From positions 1-64,000 of the forward strand of contig NZ_AUMC01000010.1 in the NCBI RefSeq assembly GCF_000443995.1: a stretch of DNA of 64,000 bases, written 5' to 3'. Below the pieces are notes generated by a model that saw only the letters and a program-made list of their open reading frames with translations, was not told the DNA's origin and ran no database searches. The stretch comes from Bacteriovorax sp. BAL6_X (GTDB lineage: Bacteria > Bdellovibrionota > Bacteriovoracia > Bacteriovoracales > Bacteriovoracaceae). The position numbers were made by a program, and so were the translations under genes. Each line of letters starts with the position of its first letter. Position 1 is the first letter of the stretch. Positions 39,301-47,752 of this stretch are shown here, piece by piece.

Positions 39301-39528
39301 CAGTTAAAGACCTATGCACTTGGTCTAGTATTAGTTGGTGAGCAAGTTACTGAAAAAATTAAGTTAAAGGTCCTCGCACTCGACCAAAAATGCGTAATTG
39401 AAGAGGAAGTTTCAGTAGCAGATCTTGAGAGTGACCTATTTGCGACATGGAGAAACCTTACTGACTTAGTCGGAAAAAGAATTCCACACTGTTCATCATG
39501 CACGTATGGAAATTTATGCCACCAATAA
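36331..39528 (+). CDS. addA: AddA-like UvrD/RecB helicase-nuclease
   Basis: A 1065-residue helicase-nuclease that with AddB resects DNA ends for recombination. Walker A AGAGSGKT is at residues 23-30, the DEYQDTS Walker B near 366, and TTHASKGLEFD near 690. The C-terminal nuclease has GIIDGLV and WDFKSG near 958-976. It also carries the cysteine set C...C-x2-C-x5-C (about residue 860 and 1053-1062), an iron-sulfur clasp pattern that classic AddA lacks but AddB and Dna2-type nucleases have. This makes both subunits look cluster-bearing. Translation is coupled to addB. Confidence 0.9.
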   Translation: MAIQLNSEQEKAVMHNGGVLLNAGAGSGKTRVIIEHLAYLIEKKYDALFEAGNTDILGQLKSYLSKIVVMTFTKEAAGELQSRMFDRFSSVNDSTKKKIIDEALESLGISTIHSFCLKLIKRGYIFGAPANLDIVDRFKINVKIEELTKQWFARNLKEQKIEIFLKNIDALVSSMQFVFASPELRYEWSSIDVSDVSFNEGEYFDNILGLLGCNEVFSNHYSSDTYSDEHSKKAWWKHLNASESFFLSKNYSWENIKRFCEIYKSNKPRKSKGIPLEVGELIDQCNSLLKFYDKESENYDAFFEHKEIYREWLTLYKELFNYIEEHYYNYPGIDFSDIEYLTLKSLEESEESRRLCQENFDYIIVDEYQDTSPGQYQIIKHVIGEEFNRLMCVGDRKQAIYGFRGGEIAVFNQTERVIPQNLYMSNNYRSEETVVNFNNQFFETIFGLGEKYQGHDKYSVKVDYQSYPDVKEAGLGTVKCHKVDLELELEKKSSTVYDNIEASAICELIKRKQSENPSEEICILYRTLAPSKQLISNLMSASIPFVAQVKIPYGEDPLVIIFKAFVNFLIEGVKEGADEKRLKAIARYYNFIIEGVCGHYYESYQSMDILDLIKVKDTYLNSNIEYAFWSFVFDLGLSSSAYKNNSEKINGIIGGAKGDIDQIYKILKSLEKDSYSASFSYLSQPKVRIMTTHASKGLEFDTIVLGGIHTNGRTVVDKSKFGALPGALSWSADINSKKLNSSPNLILEKLIKKQKEFSESKRLFYVACTRAVENIEYFDISINGDDVKHSDNSWIVPLRNYQMKAVSLENFDLEYTVTETTRPPIYFLDPLGIKNIENRVDIGLISELSVTKLSELALCSRKFYLNQVLKLEDDLKEFAKEKEIDLPHTQGISDVDRGNRLHFLVENLIKGRDLKFNNSNEVEIVGWVGDEIKKTSHDKILSEHQIKFSFFGQMITGIIDGLVYQNGQVVEIWDFKSGLIDDDKLRSYFFQLKTYALGLVLVGEQVTEKIKLKVLALDQKCVIEEEVSVADLESDLFATWRNLTDLVGKRIPHCSSCTYGNLCHQ

Positions 39529-39544
39529 GCGACTTAAATTGTAG

Positions 39545-39561
39545 TTAACATCTTATGTTAA
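39545..39561. repeat. Inverted repeat before the gliding-type operon
   Basis: TTAACAT-CTT-ATGTTAA is a perfect 7-bp inverted repeat about 45 bases before the first gene of the operon. It overlaps a TAAAAT -10-like box. It could be an operator or a small stem; AT-rich repeats of this size also arise by chance. Confidence 0.35.
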
Positions 39562-39605
39562 AATAATCTCTGTAAATCCAACTATTTGAAAGGCAGGACG
39601 CTATA

Positions 39606-40319
39606 ATGATTAGGATGATCTTTGTATTATTTTTAACTTTTATGACGATTAAAACTTTCGCAGCAGAAAGTGATCTCTACAATTTTTCATGGCTTGATAA
39701 AGATAAAGAAATTTATGTACTTCAAAATCGTAAGTTCAAAAAACAGCAACGCTTCTTTGTGAGTGGAGGATTCGGCAAGACTCTTTCAGGTGCATTCGTT
39801 GACTCAACCTCAATGCAGTTAAGAGCGGGTTATTTTTTTAGTGAAGAACTTGGAGCCGAGTTTATCTACTCTTCAAATTCAGGTGAAGAAAATGATACGG
39901 CCGCTTCAGTTAGAAATAGTAATGGTGGAGGTAGTGGCTCCATTCCGTTTAGAAGAATTGTAAATGACTATATTGGTGCTATGGCAACTTGGGCACCTTT
40001 TTATTCTAAAATAAATACATTCAATACTATTTTATACGTTGATTGGATCTTTGGTCTAGGTTTCGCAAAACTTAACGAAACAAATAACGGCCCAGAAGTT
40101 AGGGCAGGTTCACCAAACCCAGGTCTAACGATTGACGAATCTCACACAGGACTAATGTGGGATGTATCAACTAAGTTCTATATTAATCAATCTTGGAGTA
40201 TTAGAGCAGATATAAACGGAATCCTATATCAAGCAGCACCTGCAAGGGAGTCAGGTTCAGAAAGTGACCAACTATATTCAAATATTGATCTAACTTTCGC
40301 TGTTCAGTTTGACTTATAA
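39606..40319 (+). CDS. Outer-membrane beta-barrel protein of gliding-type operon
   Basis: A 237-residue protein with a signal peptide (cleaved near AFA-AES). The mature chain starts SDLYNFSWLDKDKEIYVLQNRK, then alternating beta strands (RFFVSGGFGKTLSG, LRAGYFFSEELGAEF), ending TFAVQFDL, the aromatic C-terminus of outer-membrane barrels. The pattern recalls the barrel family common in myxobacteria and bdellovibrios next to TPR and AgmX/PglI-type genes. It is the first gene of the run to 47593. GGCAGGA precedes the ATG. Confidence 0.8.
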   Translation: MIRMIFVLFLTFMTIKTFAAESDLYNFSWLDKDKEIYVLQNRKFKKQQRFFVSGGFGKTLSGAFVDSTSMQLRAGYFFSEELGAEFIYSSNSGEENDTAASVRNSNGGGSGSIPFRRIVNDYIGAMATWAPFYSKINTFNTILYVDWIFGLGFAKLNETNNGPEVRAGSPNPGLTIDESHTGLMWDVSTKFYINQSWSIRADINGILYQAAPARESGSESDQLYSNIDLTFAVQFDL

Positions 40320-40330
40320 AGGAAGCTATT

Positions 40331-41725
40331 GTGTTTAAAAAAGCGCTTATAACATTTCTAATATTGGGTCAGGCTTACGCTCTTGAGTCAATATGGACCG
40401 ATTTAACGAAATCAAAAAACCGCATTACTCGTTATCCAAATATCATTAAACAATTAATTGATAAAGAGATGTACCATACAGCAGTACCTTATGTGAAAGA
40501 GTACTTAGTTACATATAAAGGAAGAACGAATAAGAATTTTGAGTATCTTTTTGAACAAGTTGTATCAAAAGTAGGAGATAGACAGTTTATTCTACTTCCG
40601 GAAAGTTATCTTAAAAACATAGATTCTCCAACACTAAAGTACCTACTTGCAAAAAAACAACTGAAGAGAAGAAAGTACAAGGAAGCACTACAAACTTTAA
40701 ACGGAACTATCCCCGCTGCTCACCCTGTTAAGCCATTTGCCTTACACCTTGAAGGTGTAGCATTTACGATGCTAAGAAGCTTTAAGGCGGCAGTCGGTGC
40801 ATTTGAAAATTGTATTGATCAATCAACAAGTAGTAATGACGAAGTTCGTGCAAGGCAACTTCAAATTAATCAAGACTACTGCTTGGCCGGTATTGCTCGA
40901 GTAAAATATGAGCAAAGAAATCTAGAAGCTTCTGAACTAGCATTTATTGATATTGATAAAAGATCATATATATGGCCTGAATTACTAATTGAAGAGGCTT
41001 GGAATAGTTATTACAAGGGAGACTATAACAGGACTCTTGGTAAGCTTGTAACATACAAAGCTCCTGTTCTAAATTATGTAGTTAATCCTGAAATTAATGT
41101 TTTAAAGGCCCTTAGTTATTATAAATTATGTCTTTATGATGATATGTCCAATATCATCGATGATCATTACAAAGAATTTGATAAGTCTAAGCAAGTAATT
41201 GATAGGATGCTTGCTAAAAAGCATTCACTTGAGTGGTACTTTAAATTTATCAATAGTTATGTTGATGGGAAGAAGTATTACGATTCATTGACGAATAAGC
41301 TTCTTGAGAATGTAAGAAAAGATCCAGCATTCATTCAGCTTTATAAGAGTTATAAAGATGGGCTAAGAGAAATTAAATCAATTAAAAAAGTTAGAAATAG
41401 AAGACTCAGAAAAATTCTTGCGATAAACTTAAAAGATTCACTGTTTTTACAGCAGAAGCTTATAGGGTCATATGTAAAGAAGGTTTTTAAGCTAACTTCA
41501 GCTCAGTTAGAAAAATCATTTGTAGGTTTGAGTTATTTAAGACTTGAAGCTTTAAATGCAAGAAAAGCACGCTTGTATAGTGGAATTACTGATACGGGCG
41601 CAAGGGGTGACATTAAATACCTTAAGAGAAACTCAAAACAATACTTTTGGTCATTCAATGGTGAGTTTTGGGCAGATGAATTAGGTGATTATGTATTTGC
41701 TCTTCGATCGGAGTGTCAGAAATGA
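40331..41725 (+). CDS. Exported TPR-like protein
   Basis: A 464-residue protein starting at GTG 40331, behind AGGAAG, with a signal peptide (cleaved near QAYA). The remainder is helical, with repeated TPR-like pairs (HPVKPFALHLEGVAFTMLRSF, DYCLAGIARVKYEQRN, LIEEAWNSYYKGDYNRTL). It presumably acts as a periplasmic scaffold; by type it resembles the TPR proteins of the Myxococcus gliding complex. The next gene begins inside its stop (ATGA), so expression is coupled. Confidence 0.8.
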   Translation: MFKKALITFLILGQAYALESIWTDLTKSKNRITRYPNIIKQLIDKEMYHTAVPYVKEYLVTYKGRTNKNFEYLFEQVVSKVGDRQFILLPESYLKNIDSPTLKYLLAKKQLKRRKYKEALQTLNGTIPAAHPVKPFALHLEGVAFTMLRSFKAAVGAFENCIDQSTSSNDEVRARQLQINQDYCLAGIARVKYEQRNLEASELAFIDIDKRSYIWPELLIEEAWNSYYKGDYNRTLGKLVTYKAPVLNYVVNPEINVLKALSYYKLCLYDDMSNIIDDHYKEFDKSKQVIDRMLAKKHSLEWYFKFINSYVDGKKYYDSLTNKLLENVRKDPAFIQLYKSYKDGLREIKSIKKVRNRRLRKILAINLKDSLFLQQKLIGSYVKKVFKLTSAQLEKSFVGLSYLRLEALNARKARLYSGITDTGARGDIKYLKRNSKQYFWSFNGEFWADELGDYVFALRSECQK

Positions 41726-44550
41726 TTAAGGTTTTATTATTTGCAACTCTTATAAGTTTTAATTCTTTTGGTATCAAACTTAATACTAAAAGAGATCGTA
41801 TTGTTTCAGTAATCGATATGGAGCTTAAAGAGCTTGTACGTATGAAACGATTTTCAAAAAACGATACAATGCTCGATTTACGTATGGCCGAGCTTAATTT
41901 AGAAAAGGGCCGAATCATTCGTGAACAAGAGAATGAGAACTTTTTTAATTTAGATATTAAGGTTAAGAAGCGTATTGATCGTAAGAAGTTTTTTGCAGAA
42001 TCTAGCTCTTACTACAATCGCGCACAACAGATTGGCCTAGCAATCTTAAAAAAGAGACCAAATGCAAAGGCCCGTTCACATATCTACTATATTCTAGCTT
42101 ATAATGAACTAGAGAATGTTCAAATGGATCGTGCAAAGTCATTATTTGTTAAGTCCGTTAAGTCGGCGCCAAAGAATGACCTAATTGGTGTAAAATCACG
42201 TCTTGCACTAGGTGATATCTACTATCGAGAAGGGGACTTTAATAAGTCTAAGAGATACTACGATACTGTCATCTATAAAATTAAAGATGATAAATGGTAT
42301 ACAAAGTACTTATACAATCTAGCTTGGTCAAACTTTAGAGTAGGAAAGAAGAATACTGCGATTAAGCAGATGAAAGAAGTTCACAGCCTATCTAAGAGTC
42401 CAAAGTATATTGATAAGAAAGATATGGCCGGACGTGATGTAGGTTATTTCTATGCTGATAAAGGCGACACAAAAAGAGCACTTCAGTTTTACCAGAATGA
42501 AAAAGGAACTCCTGAGAAAAACTTCTACGATATGGGAATGTTTCTTCTTGATAAACAAAAGTATTCACAAGCCGCTAGCATGTTTAAGTCTGCATTTAAT
42601 GGGAAGAATGAAGAATATAAGGCGAAGTCTTTAGTTCAACTTCTACAAATTTACGATAAGTATAACAATAACAAGAACTTTCTTGTCTTTGCTCGTTCAA
42701 TTACTAAAACAAAATTGAATCCTGAACAAAGAAAAGAAGCGCTTTTTTATGTGACAAAGAGAGCAGCTCATCTTCAAAAAGAATTGGGGATGGCGCACAA
42801 TAAGAAACGCCCAAAAGTCATGAGGTTTAAGGGAAGAATTGCAGCAGAGCTTTACTATATTTCGCAAGAAGTTGACTCTAGCTTAAGTGAGAGAGCGCTC
42901 TTCTACGCTGGCGAATCTTACTATGCGGCAGCTGAATATAAGCAAGCACTCTTTATGTATGACAAGGTTATCTCTTCAGATAAGACGGATAATATATACT
43001 TTAAACGTTCTCTAGCAGGTATGATTGTCGTACTAAATGATAAAAAAACATCTGCATCAATTAGATCAAAGTACTTTGAAAAAGTTTTTTCAACATATAT
43101 TAAGCATGAAGATTCAAAGGTTAAAAAGAATAAGGCCGTTGAAAAATTATTCTCTTATTATGTTGATGAACAAAAAAATACTAAAAAGGCACAGGAATTA
43201 TTCTTTGTTTACGCCAAAGAAAATCCAAGAGCAATTTCAAAGAATGAGGCAATGATTGGTCGAATTGTTGACTTACATAAGTCGCAAAAGAATAAGACAG
43301 ATCTTATGAGCTTTGTTGGGGAATTAAAGTCAACAGGGATTCCTCTTAGAAGGGGCTTTATTACTCATTTAAATAAAATTATTCTTGTTGCTCAGTTTTC
43401 AGATATTCAAAAAGCAAATCAAAAAGGTGACAAGGTCACAGCATTAAAAGGATACCTCTTTATCTATAAAGATAAAGAAAGTACTGCAGAGGCCAAAAGA
43501 AATGCTGCTTATAATATTGCTGTTCTTTTTTATGAATCAGGTAATATTGATTTAATGTCAAAATGGTTAGAGCGCGCAATTGATGAAATGCTTCTTTCTG
43601 AGATTACTAAGTTCTATGAATCATTTAATAGTATTATTAGTGAATTATTTCTAAGGCAAAGAGTTGATGCTGGTATGGGCCTTACGCAGAAGTTATTATC
43701 AAAAACATGTTCAATTAGAAATAAGAATAAAGAGGGGCTCTTAAAAAACTATATTGTTATGGGACTTGCTACTCGAAAAGATAGCGCTGCTGTTAGATTT
43801 GTTGATGAACAATCTAAGTGTCGATTCAAGAACTCAACTTTACTAACATCATATGAACAAATCTTTGATTACTATATTGACTTTAAATTACTAAGTAAGG
43901 CCGATGCGATATATCGTCAACGTTTAAGTGCCTATACAAAGAGCTTATATAAGAAGTCTGAATATGTAGGTAAACTTTCGAAGCTTTCTAGGTCGCAGAA
44001 GAATAGTTCACGTTATGCAGGAGAGCTAAGATATATCTACAATAAAGTGAAAAAGAAGAAGAATCTAGCAATTGAAACAATAGATGAAGTCGCTTTAATG
44101 GAAGTTGATAAGTTAGAGAATGAAGTTAATAACTTTAATTCTATCTCACTTAGTTTTCCAGAGAATAAGTTTAATAACACGATGAAGCTAAAGTTTAATC
44201 GCTTGGATCGCATCCAGGGAACGGTCGCTGGTATCGTAGCAATGGGGTCAGGTGAGGCAATGGTTAAGAGTTACTCTCTTTTAATTAACTCTTTTGATCA
44301 ATTCTCGTCTGCTGTTGGAAATTTTTCACCTACAGGTAAATCTGCTGAATATGTGAAATCTTTTAAGGCAAGCATGGCAAATGTTTCAGTAAACCTTGCA
44401 ACTAAGTCACGTCAGTTAAAAAGAGAATTAGATAACTTAATAAATAAGAACGATGTTCTAACGAAGAACTTTGGGAGTCTGTCACGACAAGGCCTAGGTC
44501 TTCCAACAATGACAGGGCCTGTCTTAATGGATAAAAGGGGGAATCGTTAA
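41722..44550 (+). CDS. Large exported TPR protein
   Basis: A 942-residue protein from the ATG at 41722, eight bases after GGAG and overlapping the previous stop by four. A GTG at 41713 would add three residues. A short signal peptide (KVLLFATLISFNSFG) is followed by many TPR-type helix pairs, for example KSRLALGDIYYREGDF, YNLAWSNFRVGKKNTA and RALFYAGESYYAAAEYKQAL. The C-terminal about 150 residues lack repeats. Likely a periplasmic scaffold linking inner- and outer-membrane parts. The next ATG overlaps its stop by one base. Confidence 0.82.
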   Translation: MIKVLLFATLISFNSFGIKLNTKRDRIVSVIDMELKELVRMKRFSKNDTMLDLRMAELNLEKGRIIREQENENFFNLDIKVKKRIDRKKFFAESSSYYNRAQQIGLAILKKRPNAKARSHIYYILAYNELENVQMDRAKSLFVKSVKSAPKNDLIGVKSRLALGDIYYREGDFNKSKRYYDTVIYKIKDDKWYTKYLYNLAWSNFRVGKKNTAIKQMKEVHSLSKSPKYIDKKDMAGRDVGYFYADKGDTKRALQFYQNEKGTPEKNFYDMGMFLLDKQKYSQAASMFKSAFNGKNEEYKAKSLVQLLQIYDKYNNNKNFLVFARSITKTKLNPEQRKEALFYVTKRAAHLQKELGMAHNKKRPKVMRFKGRIAAELYYISQEVDSSLSERALFYAGESYYAAAEYKQALFMYDKVISSDKTDNIYFKRSLAGMIVVLNDKKTSASIRSKYFEKVFSTYIKHEDSKVKKNKAVEKLFSYYVDEQKNTKKAQELFFVYAKENPRAISKNEAMIGRIVDLHKSQKNKTDLMSFVGELKSTGIPLRRGFITHLNKIILVAQFSDIQKANQKGDKVTALKGYLFIYKDKESTAEAKRNAAYNIAVLFYESGNIDLMSKWLERAIDEMLLSEITKFYESFNSIISELFLRQRVDAGMGLTQKLLSKTCSIRNKNKEGLLKNYIVMGLATRKDSAAVRFVDEQSKCRFKNSTLLTSYEQIFDYYIDFKLLSKADAIYRQRLSAYTKSLYKKSEYVGKLSKLSRSQKNSSRYAGELRYIYNKVKKKKNLAIETIDEVALMEVDKLENEVNNFNSISLSFPENKFNNTMKLKFNRLDRIQGTVAGIVAMGSGEAMVKSYSLLINSFDQFSSAVGNFSPTGKSAEYVKSFKASMANVSVNLATKSRQLKRELDNLINKNDVLTKNFGSLSRQGLGLPTMTGPVLMDKRGNR

Positions 44551-45437
44551 TGAAGTATTTAGCTATTCTTTCAATGCTGCTAATGTTTTCATGTGCTTCT
44601 TCGAATAAGGGGACAACTCAACAACTTGAAGATAGTGAGCATATAGAAAATCTTACAAACGCAGATTTTAAACCTAAGAGTCAGATTCGCTATAATGCAG
44701 ACGCAGACTATCATTTAATTAATGACCTCGTTGATGATGTTCTCGAGGATGAGTCTCTAGACAAAGTAAAGTTAGATAAACTAGAAGAAATTGATTCAAA
44801 TAAAACGGGACTTGTTGGTCTTTGTTATATGGGAAATACGAAAGAAGGACTTGCTCAACTCGATCAAATGTATGAGAAGTACAAGGCCAATCCTTCATAT
44901 TGGAATCAACAAGGTATCTGCTCTTATAAGTCTGGAAATAAGAGGCTTGCAAAAGTATATTTCAACAAAGCTGTTGCTTTAGACGATAAGTATATCCCAG
45001 CAATTAATAATATTGGTGTGGTCTACGTAGATGAAGATAAAGATGCGAAGGCCATTGCAGCCTTTAAGCAAGTTTTAATTGTTAAGAAGAACAATAAGAC
45101 GGCAATGTTTAACCTGGCCAATATTTACATTAGATATGGACTGTATTCAAAGTCGACTTCATTACTTAAGCGACTTTACTCGCTGAATAAGAATGATCGT
45201 GATGTAATTAATTCATTAGTTTATTCTTACCTTTTTGATGCTAAACCTAAGTATGCTTATACAATTCTTAAAGAAATGAACTCCGATTATATTGATATCC
45301 CAAGTCTTAAGATTGCGCTTTACTACTCTTTAAAGCAATTAAAGAGTGAGCATGCAATCACAATTCAAAGCGATTTAGATACTACTGATATGAACTCTAA
45401 AGATAAGGCGTTCTATCAACAAATTAGGAAGATGTAA
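44550..45437 (+). CDS. TPR lipoprotein
   Basis: A 295-residue lipoprotein with lipobox MFSC and lipidated Cys15. After an acidic linker it contains several TPR repeats. These include PSYWNQQGICSYKSGNKRLA, AINNIGVVYVDEDKDAKAIA and AMFNLANIYIRYGLYSKS. Outer-membrane or periplasm-facing assembly protein by analogy with TPR lipoproteins of gliding and pilus machines. One-base stop/start overlaps on both sides place it firmly in the operon. Confidence 0.83.
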   Translation: MKYLAILSMLLMFSCASSNKGTTQQLEDSEHIENLTNADFKPKSQIRYNADADYHLINDLVDDVLEDESLDKVKLDKLEEIDSNKTGLVGLCYMGNTKEGLAQLDQMYEKYKANPSYWNQQGICSYKSGNKRLAKVYFNKAVALDDKYIPAINNIGVVYVDEDKDAKAIAAFKQVLIVKKNNKTAMFNLANIYIRYGLYSKSTSLLKRLYSLNKNDRDVINSLVYSYLFDAKPKYAYTILKEMNSDYIDIPSLKIALYYSLKQLKSEHAITIQSDLDTTDMNSKDKAFYQQIRKM

Positions 45438-45697
45438 TGATGAAAGTTTTAATGTCTGCCATGTTGTTATTATTTACTACTCAAGCTTATGGACAAAAGT
45501 CTGTTAAGGAAAAAGTAGTCTATAAATATAAGAAGTTTGAACAATTTAATCTTGAAGAGATTAGTGTTGATGGAGAATTAGGTGCTCCTGGTGAAATTAC
45601 AGTTTCGAGTCGCTACCTTCGTCAATTTAAAAATAAATTACCTTCAAAACCAAATTTTCATCTTGAAATGATGAAAGGTTTGGATCGTATACGCTAG
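45437..45697 (+). CDS. Small exported protein of gliding-type operon
   Basis: An 86-residue protein with a signal peptide (MMKVLMSAMLLLFTTQAYG). The mature part of about 67 residues is basic (KSVKEKVVYKYKKFEQFNL), followed by a mixed segment ending HLEMMKGLDRIR. I recognise no family. Its position between the TPR lipoprotein and the FHA-TonB protein, with one-base overlap upstream and nine-base gap downstream, suggests a structural partner. The related machines of Myxococcus also contain small accessory parts. Confidence 0.7.
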   Translation: MMKVLMSAMLLLFTTQAYGQKSVKEKVVYKYKKFEQFNLEEISVDGELGAPGEITVSSRYLRQFKNKLPSKPNFHLEMMKGLDRIR

Positions 45698-45706
45698 GGA
45701 GTAGAA

Positions 45707-47593
45707 GTGGATCAAGGAAGATCATTTTATTTAAAAGGTAAAAAAGATATTCGTCTACCTCAGAAAAATCGTATTATCTTAGGGGCAAGTGACTCTTGTG
45801 ATGTACGAATGAGAGGTGCTGGTATAGATGATATCCATTGTCTTATTGAGTTTGCGGACAAGGTATCAATCTACAGTATGTCTTCATTAAAACCTGTACT
45901 CGTAAATGGTGAGGAAATTGTTACAACTGAACTTAGAGGTGGGGAGACTATTACTATAGGTAATTATTCGTTCACATTTGATTCGACTGCACAACTCCCT
46001 CCTCAACAACTAATTCACCCTCAAGAGGTTGTGAAGAACTTACCAAAGCAGCCAAAATTTAATGATGAGAGAATTAGAAAGGATGAAGAGTATCAAGTTA
46101 ACTATCCTCTAAGTATCGATGATAATGTAAAATTTTCTGAATATATATTTGAAGAGCCAGATGAAATTTACCCTATCTTTAAATATAGTATTGATAAAGA
46201 AGCAGCTGAAGTCATTATCCTTTTTAATGGAAAAATTGTTTCACTAGATTATGTTCCTCACAAAGATGGAAAATTCTACTTAGTAGGCTCAAATGCTAGT
46301 GGGAATGATATTGAGTTTCCATATCTAGGCAAGAAGGAAAAAGTTGAACTCCTAGATATTAGAAAGAATGATGTTGCAGTAGGAACTATTCCTGGATTTA
46401 AGCATCGTACATTCTTAAATAATAAAAATGCTAAAAGTTCTCTTCGCCGTGATGATATTCATATTTTTGAAAAAGATAATTTAAAAGTTTTTATTAGGGG
46501 AACTGAAGCTCCTCCAATTGTTAAGACGGCTCCAATCTTTAGACGTGATAAAGAATTAAGGAAATATCTTGTTTTCTGTCTTCTTTTCTTTATAGTCTTT
46601 GCAGCTGGAATGCTGAATTTTAAAGTTGATAAAGAAATAGAAAAAGAGAAGGTTCCAGAAAGAATCGCAAAAATTCTTTATCGACCAAAACAACTTCGTG
46701 TTACTAAGAAAAAGAATGTTGTTAAAAATGAAGTTAAAAAGAAAGTTGAAAAGAAGGCACCAGTTAAGCAGGCCGTCTCTAATGTTGAGAAACCAAGAAA
46801 GGTGACAAAGAGTAAGGGAGATCCAAGACAGAAGTCTACGTCTACTCCGAAAAAAGGTAAGGCCAGACAAGGCAAGCCAAATGATAAGCAAGTTGTAAGA
46901 CAAAAGAAAAAGAAAGCATCTAAACCTGCACGTACAACAAATAAGAAAACAACGGTGAAGAAGTTGGCGACAAATAGAAAAAGTCGCGGAAAAGTTGATG
47001 TTTATAAATCAACATCTTTTACCTCTTCAATGAACTCTCTAATGGCCAAGGGCGGAGCTCTAAACTCTTTTAAAGCTGGCTCTGGCGCAAGTGAAAGTTT
47101 TGCAGATGATAACTCTGCACTATCGACAGGTGATTCTGCACAAGTTCAAAAAGCAGATGTAAAGGCGGAAGTAGGTTCATTAAGTAGTAAGGCGAGTGGA
47201 AAACTTTCATCATCATTTGGCACAGATGGACTTGTTCAAAAGAAACAAGTTTATATTGCTGGTGTACCGTATCGTGAGGTAATCTTAGGTTCAATGGATC
47301 GAAATGATATTATGCGAATTCTGATGGAAAACGTTCCACAGTTTAGATACTGTTACCAAAAAGAACTTGATGTTCAACAGAAAGGTATTTCTGGAGTACT
47401 TGGAATGGAATTTGTTATCGGTGCCTCTGGTAACGTGACAAAGGCAAGTGTTGCCAAAGCTGACCGAGGTGTTCCGCCAAGTGTAAAAAATTGTGTTGTT
47501 AACCATCTCAAAACAATTCAATTCCCACGTCCAAAAGGTGGGGCCGAAGTTGGTGTTCACGTACCACTTAACTTAAATTCAAGCGCTTACTAA
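45707..47593 (+). CDS. FHA-TM-TonB-like protein (GltG/PglI type)
   Basis: A 628-residue inner-membrane protein with the order of Myxococcus GltG/PglI. A cytoplasmic FHA domain (about residues 1-95, LGASDSCDVRMR, DDIHCLIEF, VLVNGEE) reads phospho-threonine in known proteins. A second globular region runs to about 270. One membrane helix (about 285-303) is followed by a long Lys-rich linker (about 310-430) and a TonB-like AgmX/PglI C-terminal domain (about 527-628). The linker could cross the periplasm to the outer-membrane barrel. It starts at GTG 45707 after GGGAG and is followed by a terminator. Confidence 0.85.
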   Translation: MDQGRSFYLKGKKDIRLPQKNRIILGASDSCDVRMRGAGIDDIHCLIEFADKVSIYSMSSLKPVLVNGEEIVTTELRGGETITIGNYSFTFDSTAQLPPQQLIHPQEVVKNLPKQPKFNDERIRKDEEYQVNYPLSIDDNVKFSEYIFEEPDEIYPIFKYSIDKEAAEVIILFNGKIVSLDYVPHKDGKFYLVGSNASGNDIEFPYLGKKEKVELLDIRKNDVAVGTIPGFKHRTFLNNKNAKSSLRRDDIHIFEKDNLKVFIRGTEAPPIVKTAPIFRRDKELRKYLVFCLLFFIVFAAGMLNFKVDKEIEKEKVPERIAKILYRPKQLRVTKKKNVVKNEVKKKVEKKAPVKQAVSNVEKPRKVTKSKGDPRQKSTSTPKKGKARQGKPNDKQVVRQKKKKASKPARTTNKKTTVKKLATNRKSRGKVDVYKSTSFTSSMNSLMAKGGALNSFKAGSGASESFADDNSALSTGDSAQVQKADVKAEVGSLSSKASGKLSSSFGTDGLVQKKQVYIAGVPYREVILGSMDRNDIMRILMENVPQFRYCYQKELDVQQKGISGVLGMEFVIGASGNVTKASVAKADRGVPPSVKNCVVNHLKTIQFPRPKGGAEVGVHVPLNLNSSAY

Positions 47594-47613
47594 GTTCATA
47601 AAAAAACGCTAAC

Positions 47614-47645
47614 GCCCCTTGTTGTAAAATAAGGGGCATATTTTC
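47614..47645 (+). terminator. Terminator after the FHA-TonB gene
   Basis: GCCCCTT (47614-47620) pairs with AAGGGGC (47631-47637) over a 10-base loop, followed by ATATTTTC. A moderately strong intrinsic terminator that separates the gliding-type operon from the LolA-like gene. Confidence 0.75.
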
Positions 47646-47752
47646 AATAATTTAATGAATCCATTGTCATTATCACGAGTAAATGTTCAATCATTGTGTT
47701 GTGAATGCTACTATCTGATGGGAAAACATACCGAAAAAACACGAGGTTTCTA

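Noticed and set aside
47705-47752. Upstream start for the LolA-like protein
   Set aside because: It would add 16 polar residues before the signal peptide, while the ATG at 47753 has CGAGG at the right distance.
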